Below the pieces are notes generated by a model that did not search any database, was not told the origin of the DNA, and worked only from the letters and a program-made list of their open reading frames with translations. The translations under genes and the position numbers were made by a program. From positions 253,234,239 through 253,298,238 of the forward strand of contig JALIGW010000002.1 of the NCBI GenBank assembly GCA_023053685.1: DNA of 64,000 nt. Direction: 5' to 3'. The stretch's first letter is position 1. The number at the start of each line of letters is the position of its first letter. Of the stretch, positions 20,395 through 61,032 are shown one piece after another. The DNA is from Diadophis punctatus similis. Taxonomy: Eukaryota > Chordata > Lepidosauria > Squamata > Dipsadidae.

Positions 20395-21474
20395 CAGTGA
20401 TGGGCAACCTTTTGAGCTTGGTGTGTCAAAATTCGCCAAAAAACTGAGCATAACTCGGGTGGTGTGTCACTTCGAGGAAAAAAAAACCATAATTTCGCGA
20501 TATTTATAGCTTAAATAACAAAAATGTATAATTGATATATATAATTGTATTTAATAAACCAAAAACTAATTATTTAACTTACCTGCTTAGTGACTTCTTT
20601 GTTCATCTGTCAGTCGGTTTCTTTTGTTGGTCTTGATATTATTTAACTTGTGTGGGGTGCCGTGAACTAAGATAAGTGAGGGGGAGGGAGAATTCTTTAA
20701 CTAACCTGCCTATTAGTGACTTTTTTGTTGCTGAATTTCATTGGCTAAACCTTTAATTGAAGGTTGGTATTTTGTACACTTCAAGCCCAAGCAAGCGCTA
20801 CTAACTTCATCTGTCAATCTGTTTCTTTTGTTGGTTTTGATATTATTAAACGCTGAGAATAAGGTCTCACAAAAGTACGTAGAGGGGAAAATTGTGAGCA
20901 AAGCCATTGCTATATTTTTCAGGGTGCTAAAAGTGTCTGGTAATCGGTTCCAGGCACTCCAAATTTTCTGTTCGTAGTGGCACTCCTCTTGATTCTCCAA
21001 GAGGCACCTTTCCAGATTCTCAACCTTTGACCTCAAGTCAACAAACACCTGAGCCCAGATGCTGTCTTGAAATTCTGCAAGTTGCATCTCCAAATCATCA
21101 ATTTGCATCCATTGGAAACCATTTAATTCCAAACTACTGTAGACTACTACATCAGGATACTTAATTATTTTTATGGTCTGTTCTAGGCTTCTAAATTGAT
21201 TAAATCTATCACTGAACTGGCGGCGTCCGGGGGGGTGGGCGGAGCCTTGCGCTGCCTTCGCGACTGGCTCTCCAACTACAGACAGGCACAAGCGAACCAG
21301 GAGCATTTCACCCCTGATCCTCGGCATGCGGCCCCATACTTCTCTGCATGTGGCTCCATACTTCTTGGAACGCAGCCCCATACTTCTCTGTATGCGACCA
21401 CATGCGGTTGCGTGTCATTGAAAATGGCTACTCGTGTCAGTGCTGACACGCATGTCATAGGTTTGCCATCACGG
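20395..21474 (-). mobile_element. Internally deleted hAT transposon with a transposase C-terminal relic
   Basis: Ends are CAGTGATGGGCAACCTTTTG and GGTTTGCCATCACGG; flanks ACCTAGGG and ACTTAGGG match in 7 of 8 bases. The minus strand from about 21210 to 20713 encodes the C-terminal dimerisation region of a hAT transposase, with IFPSTYFCETLFSAFNNIK and the NRLTDE motif near the end. The N-terminus and catalytic core are missing, so it cannot move by itself. Confidence 0.85.
20713..21381 (-). pseudogene. hAT transposase relic (C-terminal part)
   Basis: A 222-codon frame. Its first 60 or so codons are read from the MITE-like GC-rich end and are probably not ancestral coding. The rest resembles hAT (Charlie-like) transposases: SIWAQVFVDLRSKVENLE, then FPSTYFCETLFSAFNNIKT and NRLTDEVSSACL. 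Full hAT transposases are about 600 residues; about 160 remain. Confidence 0.75.
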
Positions 21475-21487
21475 ACTTAGGGCCAAA

Positions 21488-21672
21488 TTTGGCTTTGACA
21501 AAGTCAGATTCACTTAACAATCGTGTTACTAACCTAACAACTGCAGTGATTCACTTAACAACTGTGGCAAGAAAGGTCATAAAGTGGGGCAAAACTCACT
21601 TAACCGCTATCTCGCTTAGCAACAGAAATTTTTGGCTCAAAAATTGTGGTCGCAAGCCAAGGCCTACCTGTA
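21488..21672. mobile_element. Mariner/Tigger-type MITE, other half
   Basis: CAGATTCACTTAACAATCG, GTGATTCACTTAACAACTG and the end GGCCTACCTGTA. Confidence 0.6.
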
Positions 21673-22002
21673 TCAAACATTAAAACAATTAAATTAAGAT
21701 CTTAAATTTAAAGTGCAATTAAAATAAAACTGAGCAGGATGGAGAGGGAGGGGGCAAAGTGCGCACAAGGAGGAGGGGGCACAACTCCATTAGCCCTTTC
21801 CAAAATGCCACACCCCCATTGGCACCCCAGGCTAATTGACATCACCGTATCTTCAAGGCCTTTCGGAAGGTCAAAAGAGTGGAAGCAGATCTGATCCCAG
21901 GGTGGGGGAGAAGATACTCCAGCGGACAGTTGCCATGGCACAAAAGGCTGTTCTTCTGGACCCCAGTTGTGATTTTATGATTTCTTTTGCAGCAGTCATT
22001 AA

Positions 22003-22371
22003 TATTAGAGTTTGTTGCAACAATCAAAACCAGAAGCGGACACAGTTGACTGATTCAGATGGATTCATAAACTTCTTTATAAACATAGTAACAGATGAAT
22101 TTACAATACCATTAGCAGAGTTCTTCTTCAAGCAGTTACAGGTAGCAGAGAACGGCTAGTTTCATTTCAGCAGTAGACAAGCACAGAGAGTACAGAGTGG
22201 AAAAGAGAGCAGAGTGGACTGAGCCACGCCCAGCCTTAAGCTTAAGCTTTCAGTTTCGATTCTCTGCACAGACTCAGAAGTGGTTAGCTCCCATTGGCTG
22301 ACTTAGTTGCTATGCCTATTCATTGGCTAACCTTGTTAACATGGCTCTCCCAGTTCATGAATATCTTAATA
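22003..22371 (+). mobile_element. Possible solo LTR
   Basis: ATTAA occurs on both sides (21998-22002 and 22372-22376) and the flanking text reads through as one repeat (GCAGCAGTCATTAA / GTGTGATCGTAAAGC). The insert starts TATTAGAGTTTG and ends ATCTTAATA, not TG...CA, so the LTR call is tentative. Confidence 0.4.
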
Positions 22372-22479
22372 ATTAAGTGTGATCGTAAAGCAAATGCTGC
22401 AGTCATAGATGAACAAGGCAGTCGTAAAGCAAACCCATCATTTGTGATGGGCCTATTTTGAGGTACATGATTCTTGACA

Positions 22480-22567
22480 AATGTATCTTTTCTTTTATGT
22501 ACACTGAGAGCATATGCACCAAGGACAAATTCCTTGTGTGTCCAATCACACTTGGCTAATAAAGAAT
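22480..22567 (+). mobile_element. LINE 3' end (L2/Rex1-like tail)
   Basis: CTTGTGTGTCCAATCACACT then TGGCTAATAAAGAATTC runs straight into the ATTCT array. A related tail in reverse lies at 36318-36480. Confidence 0.5.
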
Positions 22568-22666
22568 TCTATTCTATTCTATTCTATTCTATTCTATTCT
22601 ATTCTATTCTATTCTATTCTATTCTATTCTATTCTATTCTATTCTATTCTATTCTATTCTATTCTA
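22568..22666. repeat. ATTCT pentamer microsatellite
   Basis: About 20 uninterrupted ATTCT units directly after a LINE-like 3' tail. Confidence 0.95.
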
Positions 22667-22842
22667 ATGCTTAGCTGTCAAATTCCAATTTGCACATTGA
22701 CACCCAGTTATCCCGTTCCCTCACACATCGCTTAAGGTCTTTAAAATAAAATGGGAGCAAAACAAACCCACTCTCAGACACACATTCACACAGTCATATT
22801 TATTTTTGAGGTATACCTGAAGAGTAGTGCAGTTAGGAACCC

Positions 22843-22932
22843 TTCCTCCTCCTCCTCCTCCTCCTCCTCCTCCTCCTCCTCCTCCTCCTCCTCCTCCTCC
22901 TCCTCCTCCTCCTCCTCCTCCTCCTCCTCCTC
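22843..22932. repeat. CCT trinucleotide microsatellite
   Basis: About 30 uninterrupted CCT units. Confidence 0.95.
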
Positions 22933-22961
22933 GCCCCATTCCAGATAATTACTAACAAAGT

Positions 22962-23350
22962 ACAGGTTGTCCTCAACTTACAACCACAATTGAGCCGAAA
23001 ATTTCTGTTGTTAAGCGAGACATTTGTTAAGTGAATTTTGCCCCATTTTTACAACCCTTCTCGCCTCAGTTGTTAAGTGAATCACTGCAGTTGATAAGTT
23101 AGTAACACGGTTGCTAAGTTAATCTGGCTTCTCCATTGACTTTGCTGGTCAGAAGGTCGCAAAAGGGGATCATGTGACCTCGGGACACAGCAATGGTCAT
23201 AAGTATGAATCGGTTGCCAAGCGTCTGAATTTTGACCACGTGATCATGGGGATGCTGCAAACATCGTAACTCATAAGTAACTTCTTTCAGTGCAATTGTT
23301 ACTTTGAACGGTCACTAAAAGAACTGTTGTAAGTTAAGGACTATCTGTAT
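22962..23350. mobile_element. Mariner/Tigger-type MITE, near complete
   Basis: It begins TACAGGTTGTCCTCAACTTA and ends AGTTAAGGACTATCTGTA, with TA on each side. Confidence 0.75.
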
Positions 23351-23412
23351 TTCCTCCTCCTCCTCCTCCTCCTGTTTTTCCTGAAATAACATCTGCAAAT
23401 GTACATAGGAAT

Positions 23413-23647
23413 TGTAATGTACCGGAAGGCCACCAGGGGCCGCTCTAGGAGCGGGAAGTACAAGAGTTGTGATTGGTTGAGGGGTTTTGACAGCCGGCTA
23501 TAAAAGCGAGCTGCCAACGAGAGTTACCTCAGTTCATGTTATGCATTGTTATTGAAGTTGCCGTTATGCTAAGACATTAAAGAGTTATGCTTACCGTTAC
23601 CGGGAGTCGCCTCAATAATTGCGCCCCGCCCGATACGCTACACAGCA
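23413..23647 (+). mobile_element. Short solo LTR with a clear promoter
   Basis: TGTAATGTACCGGAAGG begins and CTACACAGCA ends a 235-bp unit; GGAAT is duplicated exactly (23408-23412 and 23648-23652). Inside are a TATA box (GGCTATAAAAGCG near 23500) and ATTAAAGAG about 75 bp later. This is short for an LTR but structurally complete. Confidence 0.85.
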
Positions 23648-23652
23648 GGAAT

Positions 23653-25724
23653 GGGTCCAGAGACTCCAGAAAGCTTCCAGAGCCGAAGTGGAGACTACAA
23701 CCTGGGTCTCCCCACTCCTAGTCCAGTTCACTGTCCCCCAACACTGGCTCTGGGGCTGAAGATGGGCGGATATACAGTATCAGCCAGGGACTGTCACTTG
23801 TTGAGAAGATGGAAAAAGAGGAAGAGGAGGAGGAGGAAAAGGAAGAAAACAAATGATAAGGTTGATGAAGCTCACGGCAATGTGAACAACAGATAAAGCT
23901 GCCCATCTGTCTATTAACTCAGATGCCAACCACTGAAACTACCGAAAGGACTTTCTGCCTTTGAGCAGCTGTTGGGCCAATGAAGCAAAGCAACCCAGAC
24001 CAACGGTCTCTGAAGACCCCCCCCTCTCTGTGTTCCCCAGAGGGTGATTCTCAGGCTGATTTCCCATCTCCTGATCTCGAGAAAGGCAATAATAGGGTGT
24101 CACACAGATGAGGCTGGCCAGCCGCCACACATGTGTGTATCGTAGCACCCAAACCAGCTGCTGTGTTGTTCTGCCTGCCATCTGCGCGCGGGGGTGTGGA
24201 AACAACTGGAGAAAGGCTTCACATATGTGCCCCTCAAAACACACACCACGGGACGGGGTGTGAAAGAAACAATGCCCTGGGACAGAGCCCAAAAGCTTGA
24301 CCCTTGAACGGGATGAGTGCGTAGGCAGCAGATCTGAATTTTTGGCTTCTACCAAAAAATATTCTGGCACGGGACAGGGGTGGTAGAGGTCAAAAGCCGG
24401 CCAGGTGTCCCCTTTCCCTTTCTCTCTTGGTGGCCCTCTTGTCTTTTTACTTCTTAAGGAACAGATGCAAAGTTCTTTCAGACCCAAAACAAACCACGCA
24501 ACCTCTTTTCGTTAGCCCCGTGCAAAATTTTCAAAATCCCCCCGTAAAGTTGGCAGGACAGAGAGGAAGCCGAAGGATGCCCAGGATTTGAGCCAGCCTC
24601 CTGGGGACTTTCCTCAAGGTTCAGAATGGATGTGATTCTCTTGCGGTTCCAGTCCAGCTGAGTCTTCACGGTCCAGTTTTGGGGGCCTGCCAGATCTGGG
24701 GTTGACATGAGGGCAACCTCAGGCGATAACGAAGGAGCGCTGAAGCCATGCCGAGCGGCCTGGCCCACCCAGACATCCCCCAGTTCCTGCGTTGGGAGGG
24801 CTTGTGGGAGTCAAAGCGTCTGGCTGGAGATCTGCTGGTTCCTTTTTTTTTTTTTTAAGCCGACATCTGTGGGTGATATTTTCCGTCAGGGTCTGAAACC
24901 GGTTCCTGCCTTTGTCCTATTGTGAAAAGCCACCACGGTTCTCAAAGGCCTTCGCGGTGCTCTCTCTCTCTTGCCGGTGACGCCCTGCCCTGCCATTTCG
25001 CACCTCCCTCTCCTTCACACCCCAAATATCTCAGTTTGGGGGGGCTCTCTCCCTCTAGAACGCTCTGCCACCCCCTCCCCCAAGTCCCTGAGCGTGACAA
25101 TGGGCCCATGTGTTCCATGGGGGGGTGAGGAATTCAAAGGGGGCGGAGGGGACAATGGGGCCCTGTCTGGGCCACTCGCCTCCTCGGCGGGACCAGGGTC
25201 GGAGGGCCATGACTCATGCCAGGGGATGAAATGCCAGGGAGCACGGGGGCTTTGCCATGCTGCAGGGGTGTGTGGAAGCCATCCAAGAGAGGTGGGGACT
25301 TGGAAGCTCCAGTTCAGACACACACACACACACACACACTCCACCACCATCCAAGCCAGCCCGAGCCGACAACTTCACTGCAGTCAGCAGCTTCTGCTCT
25401 GGAGTCTCCAGGCTGGCTGAGGATACGGAGAGCCACGGAAACAGGTAGCCGGTGCAAGAGGGTCTGCGAGCATGCGTGACAGCCTTTTAGGACAGAGATC
25501 CTGATCACGCATGTATACCGCACTGCAAAGTGGGCAGAAAAAAATTGTAAATATGCAGGAGCAGCTCCTGTTTTAGGGATCTGAGTTGCAAATCTCTGGA
25601 TCACCAGAAAGGGCAGCAACCTTTGAGTGCTCTGTGTGGCTGTGGCACCCTCTAGGGGCCATCCAGAGCCTTGCAGTTCAGCGCTAATTCTTTTTCCTGC
25701 CCTCTCCGCTCTTCTGCCTTTAAG
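23653..25724. other. Unrecognised low-repeat region upstream of EGFL8; CA repeat at 25318-25340
   Basis: About 2 kb with unusually little repeat content. Open frames on both strands (for example 23939-24487 minus and 24971-25420 plus) have no domain or paired splice sites. PPT2, which lies upstream of EGFL8 in mammals, was looked for and not found. The stretch could hold an EGFL8 promoter or non-coding first exon; nothing in the sequence proves that. Confidence 0.4.
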
Positions 25725-25853
25725 CAGTGTTCCCAACCTTGGCAACTTGAAGATATCTGGACTTCAATTCCCAGAATTCCCCAGCCAGCTGGCTGGGGAA
25801 TTCTGGGAGTTGAAGTCCAGATATCTTCAAGTTGCCAAGGTTGGGAAACACTG
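25725..25853. mobile_element. Fold-back MITE, GGGGAATTCTGGGAG family, near-perfect hairpin
   Basis: CAGTGTTCCCAACCTTGGC and GCCAAGGTTGGGAAACACTG are the ends; the arms are almost identical over about 60 bp and meet at CCAGCTGG. Confidence 0.8.
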
Positions 25854-25918
25854 TTTTAATGGGAGATTGAGAGCTTGAAATTGGGGTTTTTTCTGGGCTG
25901 CAGAAGGGAAGACCCTTT

Positions 25919-26027
<109 letters not shown>

Positions 26028-26463
26028 ACATGTTGTCAGCATTTGGATCATAAATCAGGGATGTTGAAATTTTTGTCTATGTAGTAACATAGGGAAAAAT
26101 CTCAGCCGGTTATATCATGTGAATTTTGAGTAAGATCCTACAGAGGAACTTGGTGCTCTGTGTTGTCATCAAATTTCCTGGGTGTGTTTTGCAAATTGTG
26201 ACACACCCCACTGCAGAGCTGTGGTTTCTGGAGAAGCCAAGGGATGGCTGAGAGGCCCTTCTAAATGGGGAGGGGGGGGGAAATCAAAGGAACCCCTTTC
26301 TGCTGGCTAAGCATTAGGAGAGGGCCAAAGAGACCGGAAATACAGATTTCCACCTCCCCTCCTCTGTGCTGGCGTTATTTTATTTTATTGTTGTCTTGCT
26401 TAACCTTTCTCCTTCGCTCCCACAGGTCCTGGGCTCTGAAGGCTTTCCTGCGCGCGCTGGGAA

Positions 26464-48863
<22,400 letters not shown>

Positions 48864-49195
48864 TGCCCGTATCTTGGGACTCAAACTGGATCAGCAGAAA
48901 ACCAGCCTATCTTTTCCCTCCCTAACTCTGTGCGGGTGGGTCTTGTCATTAGAAGCTCAAATTAATTCCCTTTTATTTATGCTAGCGGGCATGGCTTATT
49001 AATTGAAAACAAAACACAGCAGGTTGCAACTCTGCTGGATTAATTAAGAACAAAAGGCTGCCTTCAAATCCCACCGAAACTTCCAGATGTTCACTCCTGA
49101 CAGCCCGTGGCATCCATCCAGAGTTAAGCCTTTTTATAGCTGCTTTAGTGGGATGAGGGAAAACATTGTTTGAGAGACTTTTGGTGAATTTACCG

Positions 49196-49826
49196 TATTT
49201 TTCGGAGTATAAGACGCACCGGAGTATAAGACGCACCTTAGTTTTTGGGGAGGAAAATAGGGGAAAACAATCTGCCTACCAGGTATTCATCTGGCTAGCA
49301 TCCTTAGTCTGGTCAGCTTCAGCACATTATTTTATACCCTGGTTAGGACTTTAAAAAACCTTCTTCTGAGAGAGTAACAATGAAAGAGCCTGCAAGCCAG
49401 TAAGAGCTGGGAAGATCGTTAGCACCTGGTTAGGGCTAGAAAAAAACTTATTTGGAGCAAGTAGAGCAATGAAAAAAAATTCTGCAAAGACTTAGGGCTG
49501 GAAAAACATTCTTCTGAGAGAGTAACAATGAAAGAGCCTGCAAGCTGGTAAGAGCTGGGAAGATTGTTAGCACCTGGTTAGGGCTGGAAAAAACCTTCTT
49601 TGGAGCAAGTAGAGCAATGAAAAAAAAAACCTGCAAAGACTTAGGGCTGGAAAAACATTCTTCGGAGAGAGTAACAATGAAAAAGCCTGCAAGGTAAGAG
49701 CTGGGAAGATCTGTTAGCACCTAGTTAGGGCTGGAAAAAAAAGCTACATTCGAAGTATAAGACGCAGCCAAATTTTCAGCCACTTTTAGGGAGGAAAAAG
49801 GTGCGTCTTATACTCCAAAAAATACG
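49196..49826. mobile_element. TA-target MITE, CCGTATTTTTCGG family (copy 4, expanded)
   Basis: CCGTATTTTTCGGAGTATAA to CTCCAAAAAATACGG with TA flanks. A unit of about 120 bp (GAGAGAGTAACAATGAAAGA, GCCTGCAAG, GTTAGCACCTGGTTAGGGCT) is repeated about three times inside. Confidence 0.78.
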
Positions 49827-49829
49827 GTA

Positions 49830-51085
49830 ATCTCGGGATGGGATGGGGAATTGGTGATTTGGTACGTTCTGTACGTTTGACCCCTTTGGTTCTGATGGAG
49901 CTCCAAAATTAATTCAAGGATCCAGGTTAAGCCAACAGTGTTTTGATACCTCTTTTAATTTTCTCCCAATTGCATTTTCTTGCTGAAATGTACATGCTAT
50001 TCACGTGAGGGATCCATGCCTCTTTCCTATCTTTTTCAAGTACTTTTCTGGTGAGTTGTATAAACTGACTATGTTGTGCTAAGAGGCAATCCGGACCTCT
50101 GGCCGCCTCACTACCTTCCACAAGGATGGGTGGGATTACAATTCACAAAAATCCCAGCCAGCCTGCAGAAGATTACGCTAAAAGGAATTGCTTGTGTGGC
50201 TAAATTCCTTCTTTGAGTTTGAAAGGACTCAATTCTTACGAAGATCTATCGTTTATGCATATTTTTATTTGGTTATTGAACACTGAATTTTAATCAGGAA
50301 GTTTCCCCGTTCTGGTTTTTCCCCCCCGTCACACTAAAATTCATTGTTACTAGTTTTTTAGACTTACTAAATCATTTTTTTTTAAAAAGAGAGACACCAA
50401 GAAGTCAATTTATGCGTATGAATTATGAAGGCAAACATCCTTTTGAGTTGTGATGGGCTTGTTACCTTGGTGGGCTGTTTTTGTTCTATTTTAACGTTGT
50501 TTTTAACTCTTTTAAACTGCCTAAAGCCAAGTGTGAGTGAGTGGCCATAAAAATGGAAATTAGAAATACAAGTAAATAAATAAATTTGCTGGATTTATCA
50601 ACGTAAGATTGCATAATTCTTGTTATTATTAACCGCAGAACTGTTATTGCTGGATTTGTTGAGAATTCTTGAAGTTGTAGTCCTAATATTTAAATCACCA
50701 GATTAAAGCCCATTTTAGATAGTGACTTGCAACTGTTCTCTTCAACTGCAAGCAATTGTCTTCTACATTATTATTTTCAAGTTCTACCTTTTTGGTGTGT
50801 AAGACTTCAACTCCCATAATCCAACAGGATGTCTTGGCTAATGCGGCATCTGGCACAACTATTGGTCACATAAACAGGTTGTATTCACACAATACATTAA
50901 CAAACCACACAAACCAGTTAACAAAGCACAATAACTGCATTTATGTTACGGTATGTGTTAAGTCGAATCAAGTGCATAATGTGCTTGTTATGTTAAAATC
51001 TAATGAAATTTACTTGATTTGGGCTTTTTCACTGTAGTCTGTAAACTACGAGTTATCATGTACTTAAGCAATTCCTAAATTTTCT
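49830..51085. other. No recognised feature
   Basis: A/T-rich intergenic sequence between the two converging genes. No exon or named repeat seen. Confidence 0.4.
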
Positions 51086-51087
51086 AT

Positions 51088-51285
51088 AGTTAGCACAATT
51101 GTTAGAGTGCAATATTGCAGGCTAACTCTGCCGACTGCCAGGATAAAAGTTGACTCAGCCTTCTTCCATCCTTCTGAGGTTCATAAAATGAGGATCCAAA
51201 TTGTTGGAAGCAATATGTTGACTCTGTAAACTGCTTAATGAGGGCTGTAAAGCACTATGAAGCGGTATATAAGTCTACGTGCTTC
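51088..51285 (+). mobile_element. Sauria-type SINE, degraded
   Basis: GACTCAGCCTTCTTCCATCC, AAATGAGGATCCAAATTGTT and CTATGAAGCGGTATATAAGT remain; box A is lost. Confidence 0.7.
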
Positions 51286-51874
51286 TGAGGAACACCAACA
51301 AAACAGGACTCTAAAATTTTAATTTTTTTAAACGTTATGGCTGAATTTTGCAGGATCATCAAATCTCAAGAGGTTTTAATGTTCCAACCAAAATCTCTCG
51401 CAATTTTGGATAAGACAGTCTTGTGAGATTTTGGCCTCTTTCATTCATCTTTTGATTTTGGGGCCTACCCTAGGACCATTTGCAATGTCTTCATGGATCG
51501 TCAATGGTCCTCGGGTCACAGATTTAGTTCTATTGTCTGAGAACAGGCCTATACTGCTCCTGAACAAGAAGTTTTAAAACAGGAGTTCTTTCAACTTCCA
51601 ACAAAAAGAATCTAGCTGAAAAAGATCACCTTCAATTAGGACAAAATCTCAGCAGCCATGTCAGTTCTGTTGAATCCAAATCATGCCTTTCTTCAAAATA
51701 ACTACGGTATTATTTGGAATATTCCAAGTTACGGCTTGACAAACTAATAAAAAGTGCCTGTGTATCGCTAGATCGCCCCAAGAAAAAAGCACACCCACAT
51801 TTGATTTATTGTAGTTTGCTATTTGTTCCCAATACTGAATTAATTTTATTGTACTCTATTGTGTCTGACTGTAT

Positions 51875-52065
51875 AAATAGGTCCTCGACTTACAACTGCA
51901 ATTGAGCCTGCAATTACCATCGTAAGTTGTGATGGTCGTTAAGGAGGTTATCTTGTGACCACACCCAATGTCATGACTCGTTGTTTTTGACAATTAAACG
52001 GATGCAGCAGTCATAGAGCAAGCACTGCTGTTGTTAAACAAATCCATTGTTCACTAGGGAGGATT
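51875..52065. mobile_element. Mariner/Tigger-like MITE fragment
   Basis: ATAGGTCCTCGACTTACAAC followed by TGCAATTGAGCC and diverged text related to 22370-22440. Confidence 0.45.
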
Positions 52066-52139
52066 TTTTTTTTTGGCCAGAAACTGGAAGTACGCACCAG
52101 TTTGAGCCGGGGGGAGGGGGGGAGACGAACCCCATTGCA

Positions 52140-52250
52140 AATATAAGTCATGTGGACTTCAACTCCCAGAATTCCCCATACTGGCTAGGGAATTCTGGGA
52201 ATTGAAGGCCATGGGATTTCCAAGTTGCCAAGTTTGACAAACATTGCTTT
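52140..52250. mobile_element. Fold-back MITE, GGGGAATTCTGGGAG family
   Basis: GTGGACTTCAACTCCCAGAA to GGGAATTCTGGGAATTGAAG, ending CAAACATTGC. Confidence 0.65.
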
Positions 52251-52388
52251 AAAGAGCTCCTGGAAGGGCAGAAGTGATAGTGGAGACACATACACACACA
52301 CACACACACACACCCCTTGCCAATCTGCTACAAAGACTGAGGAAAAGGCACCACATGTGGGGTGGGTGGGAATGAATTTTCGAGGGCT

Positions 52389-54249
52389 TTTATTAAAAGC
52401 AGGAAGGTCTTGGGAACACGGACTGGATAACGTCTCTTCACTCCCCATCCCTCCCCAGATGGAAAAAAATCTCTTTTCTCCTCCCTCCCCCCCAGAAGGA
52501 AACGTCTGGAAAGAGGAAAGAAAGCCCCCCCCCCCGGGTCACCCACCAACCGAGGGGGTGGGTGGGGGAAAACGGCAGAAACCTTCAGGGAAAATCCAAA
52601 GGCAGAAGAGAAGTACACCGAATATTTCAAGGAACCGCAAGGCTCGCCATCCCACGAATCAGTCTGCCCCCCCCCCTGAATCAGCACACACACACCACAC
52701 ACCTCCCCCAGTACCTCTCAAACTCTCGTCCTGGAAGGGGCCACGGTTTTCTCTTCTTCCTGGTTTCCTCTTCTCCCCGAAAGGACCCTGCCGCAAACAC
52801 CCTCCCCAGTTGCTCTCCGGATGCCAATGGCCCCACTTCCCTCCTTTATCGGATATGCAGGAGCCACCCACCTCCCTCACCCCCCTGTTCATTCCATCTC
52901 CCGTCCCCGTTAACACCTGGCTCAAAGGCCTCAGGCCTGAGGCCCCTGGCTTCCTGCTTTTTGCAACCCTCCTGCTATATTCAGCCTGGGGACAAGCCCT
53001 GCCTGCTCACCCTGCCCTGCCCTTCCCCTCCCCTCCCCTCCCTGCCCTTTCCTTTGGGGCTCCCTCATCCACAGCTGGAGAGAGAGGTGACCAGATGCCA
53101 GCCACCCTCTCCCTGCATCTATTCATCTGGCAAACCGATCTGGCTCCCATCCTCGCCTTGGGGAAGGGAGCTTAAGGTATTCTCCCAACACTGAATGGGG
53201 GGGGGGGAGAGAAAGGGACGTTCCAGGCAAGGCCAACAAGCAACCGGAGGCCCCCCCCCCCCGAATCCTGCTCTCTGCCCGTTTTTCCGCACACAAATCC
53301 ATCCTTTTGCCTCCCTTCTCCATCTTCCACCCAAAGTCACAAGCAACCCCCAGTGAAGGCAACCCAAGCGATCGTTCTCTGCTTATGTCTGCTAGGAGAT
53401 TCCTTCGGCTCCCTTTTCACTCGTCCGGGTGGAAGCGTCAGAGGGAAGAGACAGATCTCCTTCCTTTCTCCTTTCCTTCCCCGTTCTGCCAAGCCTGCTC
53501 CCTGGAAGGAAGCAATCCGGTCCATGATTGGAGCCGAGTCAGGCTGAGCAGCCTGGGCCCTTTGCTATTGCATGTTCTGATGGATTGGCCAGCATTTCCT
53601 CCCCGGCGTGGCTCCCTCTGTCTTTCTCCTTCCCCAGGCGATGGTGGCTCCAGAGTTCTCACACACAAAGGGGGTCCCCAAGCAGCTGGGGCATCCCCAC
53701 GGCATTGCTCTCTGAGTCTGAAGTTCACCAAGATCCCCCTGGTCCTTGAAGTAAACCAGGTCCATGGCTCCCTCTGCAGGCTCCCAGGGGTGGCTCAGTT
53801 GCTGTGGGGTCCATGGTTCAACACACTGGCCAAGTCCAAGAAACTGAAATGGAACAGTCCTCATGAACAAAACGGGGGAGCAAGGAGGAGATGGAGGCAG
53901 GGACCGGACTGTACCATCTACTGGGGGAGTCAGAACTCTGATCCAGAAGTGAAGACGGCAACAAGGGTGGCTTGGGATCCACTCTGCTCCCAGGTCTCCT
54001 AGCACACGTGGCTGAGTGCAGCCCCCTCCCCACCCGTTTCAAGCCCGCCCCCTTCTTTGCCGCAAGGTGCTGTGCCCATCACACCTCTGCCAGAACCGGT
54101 TCCGATTCCTTTTCCCTCCCCTCCAATGTGCTGCCCTCTTCTGTCTTGGTCCCGTTATCTTCAGGTTGACTGCCTGTGGGTGCAAGCTGCTCCCAGTCGC
54201 AGCCCGCCGTGCTCCTGGGTCAGACGTTGGGGGGAAGCGGTGGCGGAGG
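52389..54249 (-). other. AGPAT1: Probable AGPAT1 3' UTR
   Basis: This C/T-rich stretch follows the AGPAT1 stop codon on the minus strand and contains almost no repeats, unlike its surroundings. An AATAAA polyadenylation signal on the minus strand lies at 52394-52389, giving a 3' UTR of about 1.9 kb. The extent is inferred. Confidence 0.5.
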
Positions 54250-60700
<6,451 letters not shown>

Positions 60701-60851
60701 CTGCAAAGGGAGCCCAAGAAAAGGAAGAATTGAGTCCCTTTCATGAAGACGCACCAAAGGTTAAGCAAAGAATTCATTCAGAAATGGGTGTTTTGGGAGT
60801 GGGTCCCATCAGCCCCTCGAGGCAGTCCAGACTAGAAACGCCAACCATGAC

Positions 60852-60980
60852 TACCCTGTTTCCCCCAAAATAGGACATCCCCTGATTATAAGCCCAATTG
60901 GGCTTTTGAGTGCATGGCAATAAGGCCAAGTGCTTATTTCAAGGTTCAAAAAAATATAAATTTTCAGGGAAACACGGTAT
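60852..60980. mobile_element. MITE with CCTGTTTCCCC ends
   Basis: TACCCTGTTTCCCCCAAAAT to TCAGGGAAACACGGTA; the ends are inverted copies and TA lies at both ends. Confidence 0.55.
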
Positions 60981-61032
60981 ACTAACACTACCCTTATTGT
61001 AAAGTTACAGTGACACAATCTCAAAAGCTCAG

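Noticed and set aside
22568..22932. Regular short repeats that could suggest a CRISPR-like array
   Set aside because: The units are 3-6 bp tandem microsatellites without unique spacers, in a vertebrate genome.
23939..24487. A 182-codon minus-strand frame upstream of EGFL8
   Set aside because: No domain, no splice-site pairs and no similarity to PPT2 or other class III genes that I could see.
52225..53175. A 316-codon plus-strand frame, the longest ATG-to-stop frame in the window
   Set aside because: It is low-complexity P, S and H text read antisense to the probable AGPAT1 3' UTR, with no domain and no splice context.
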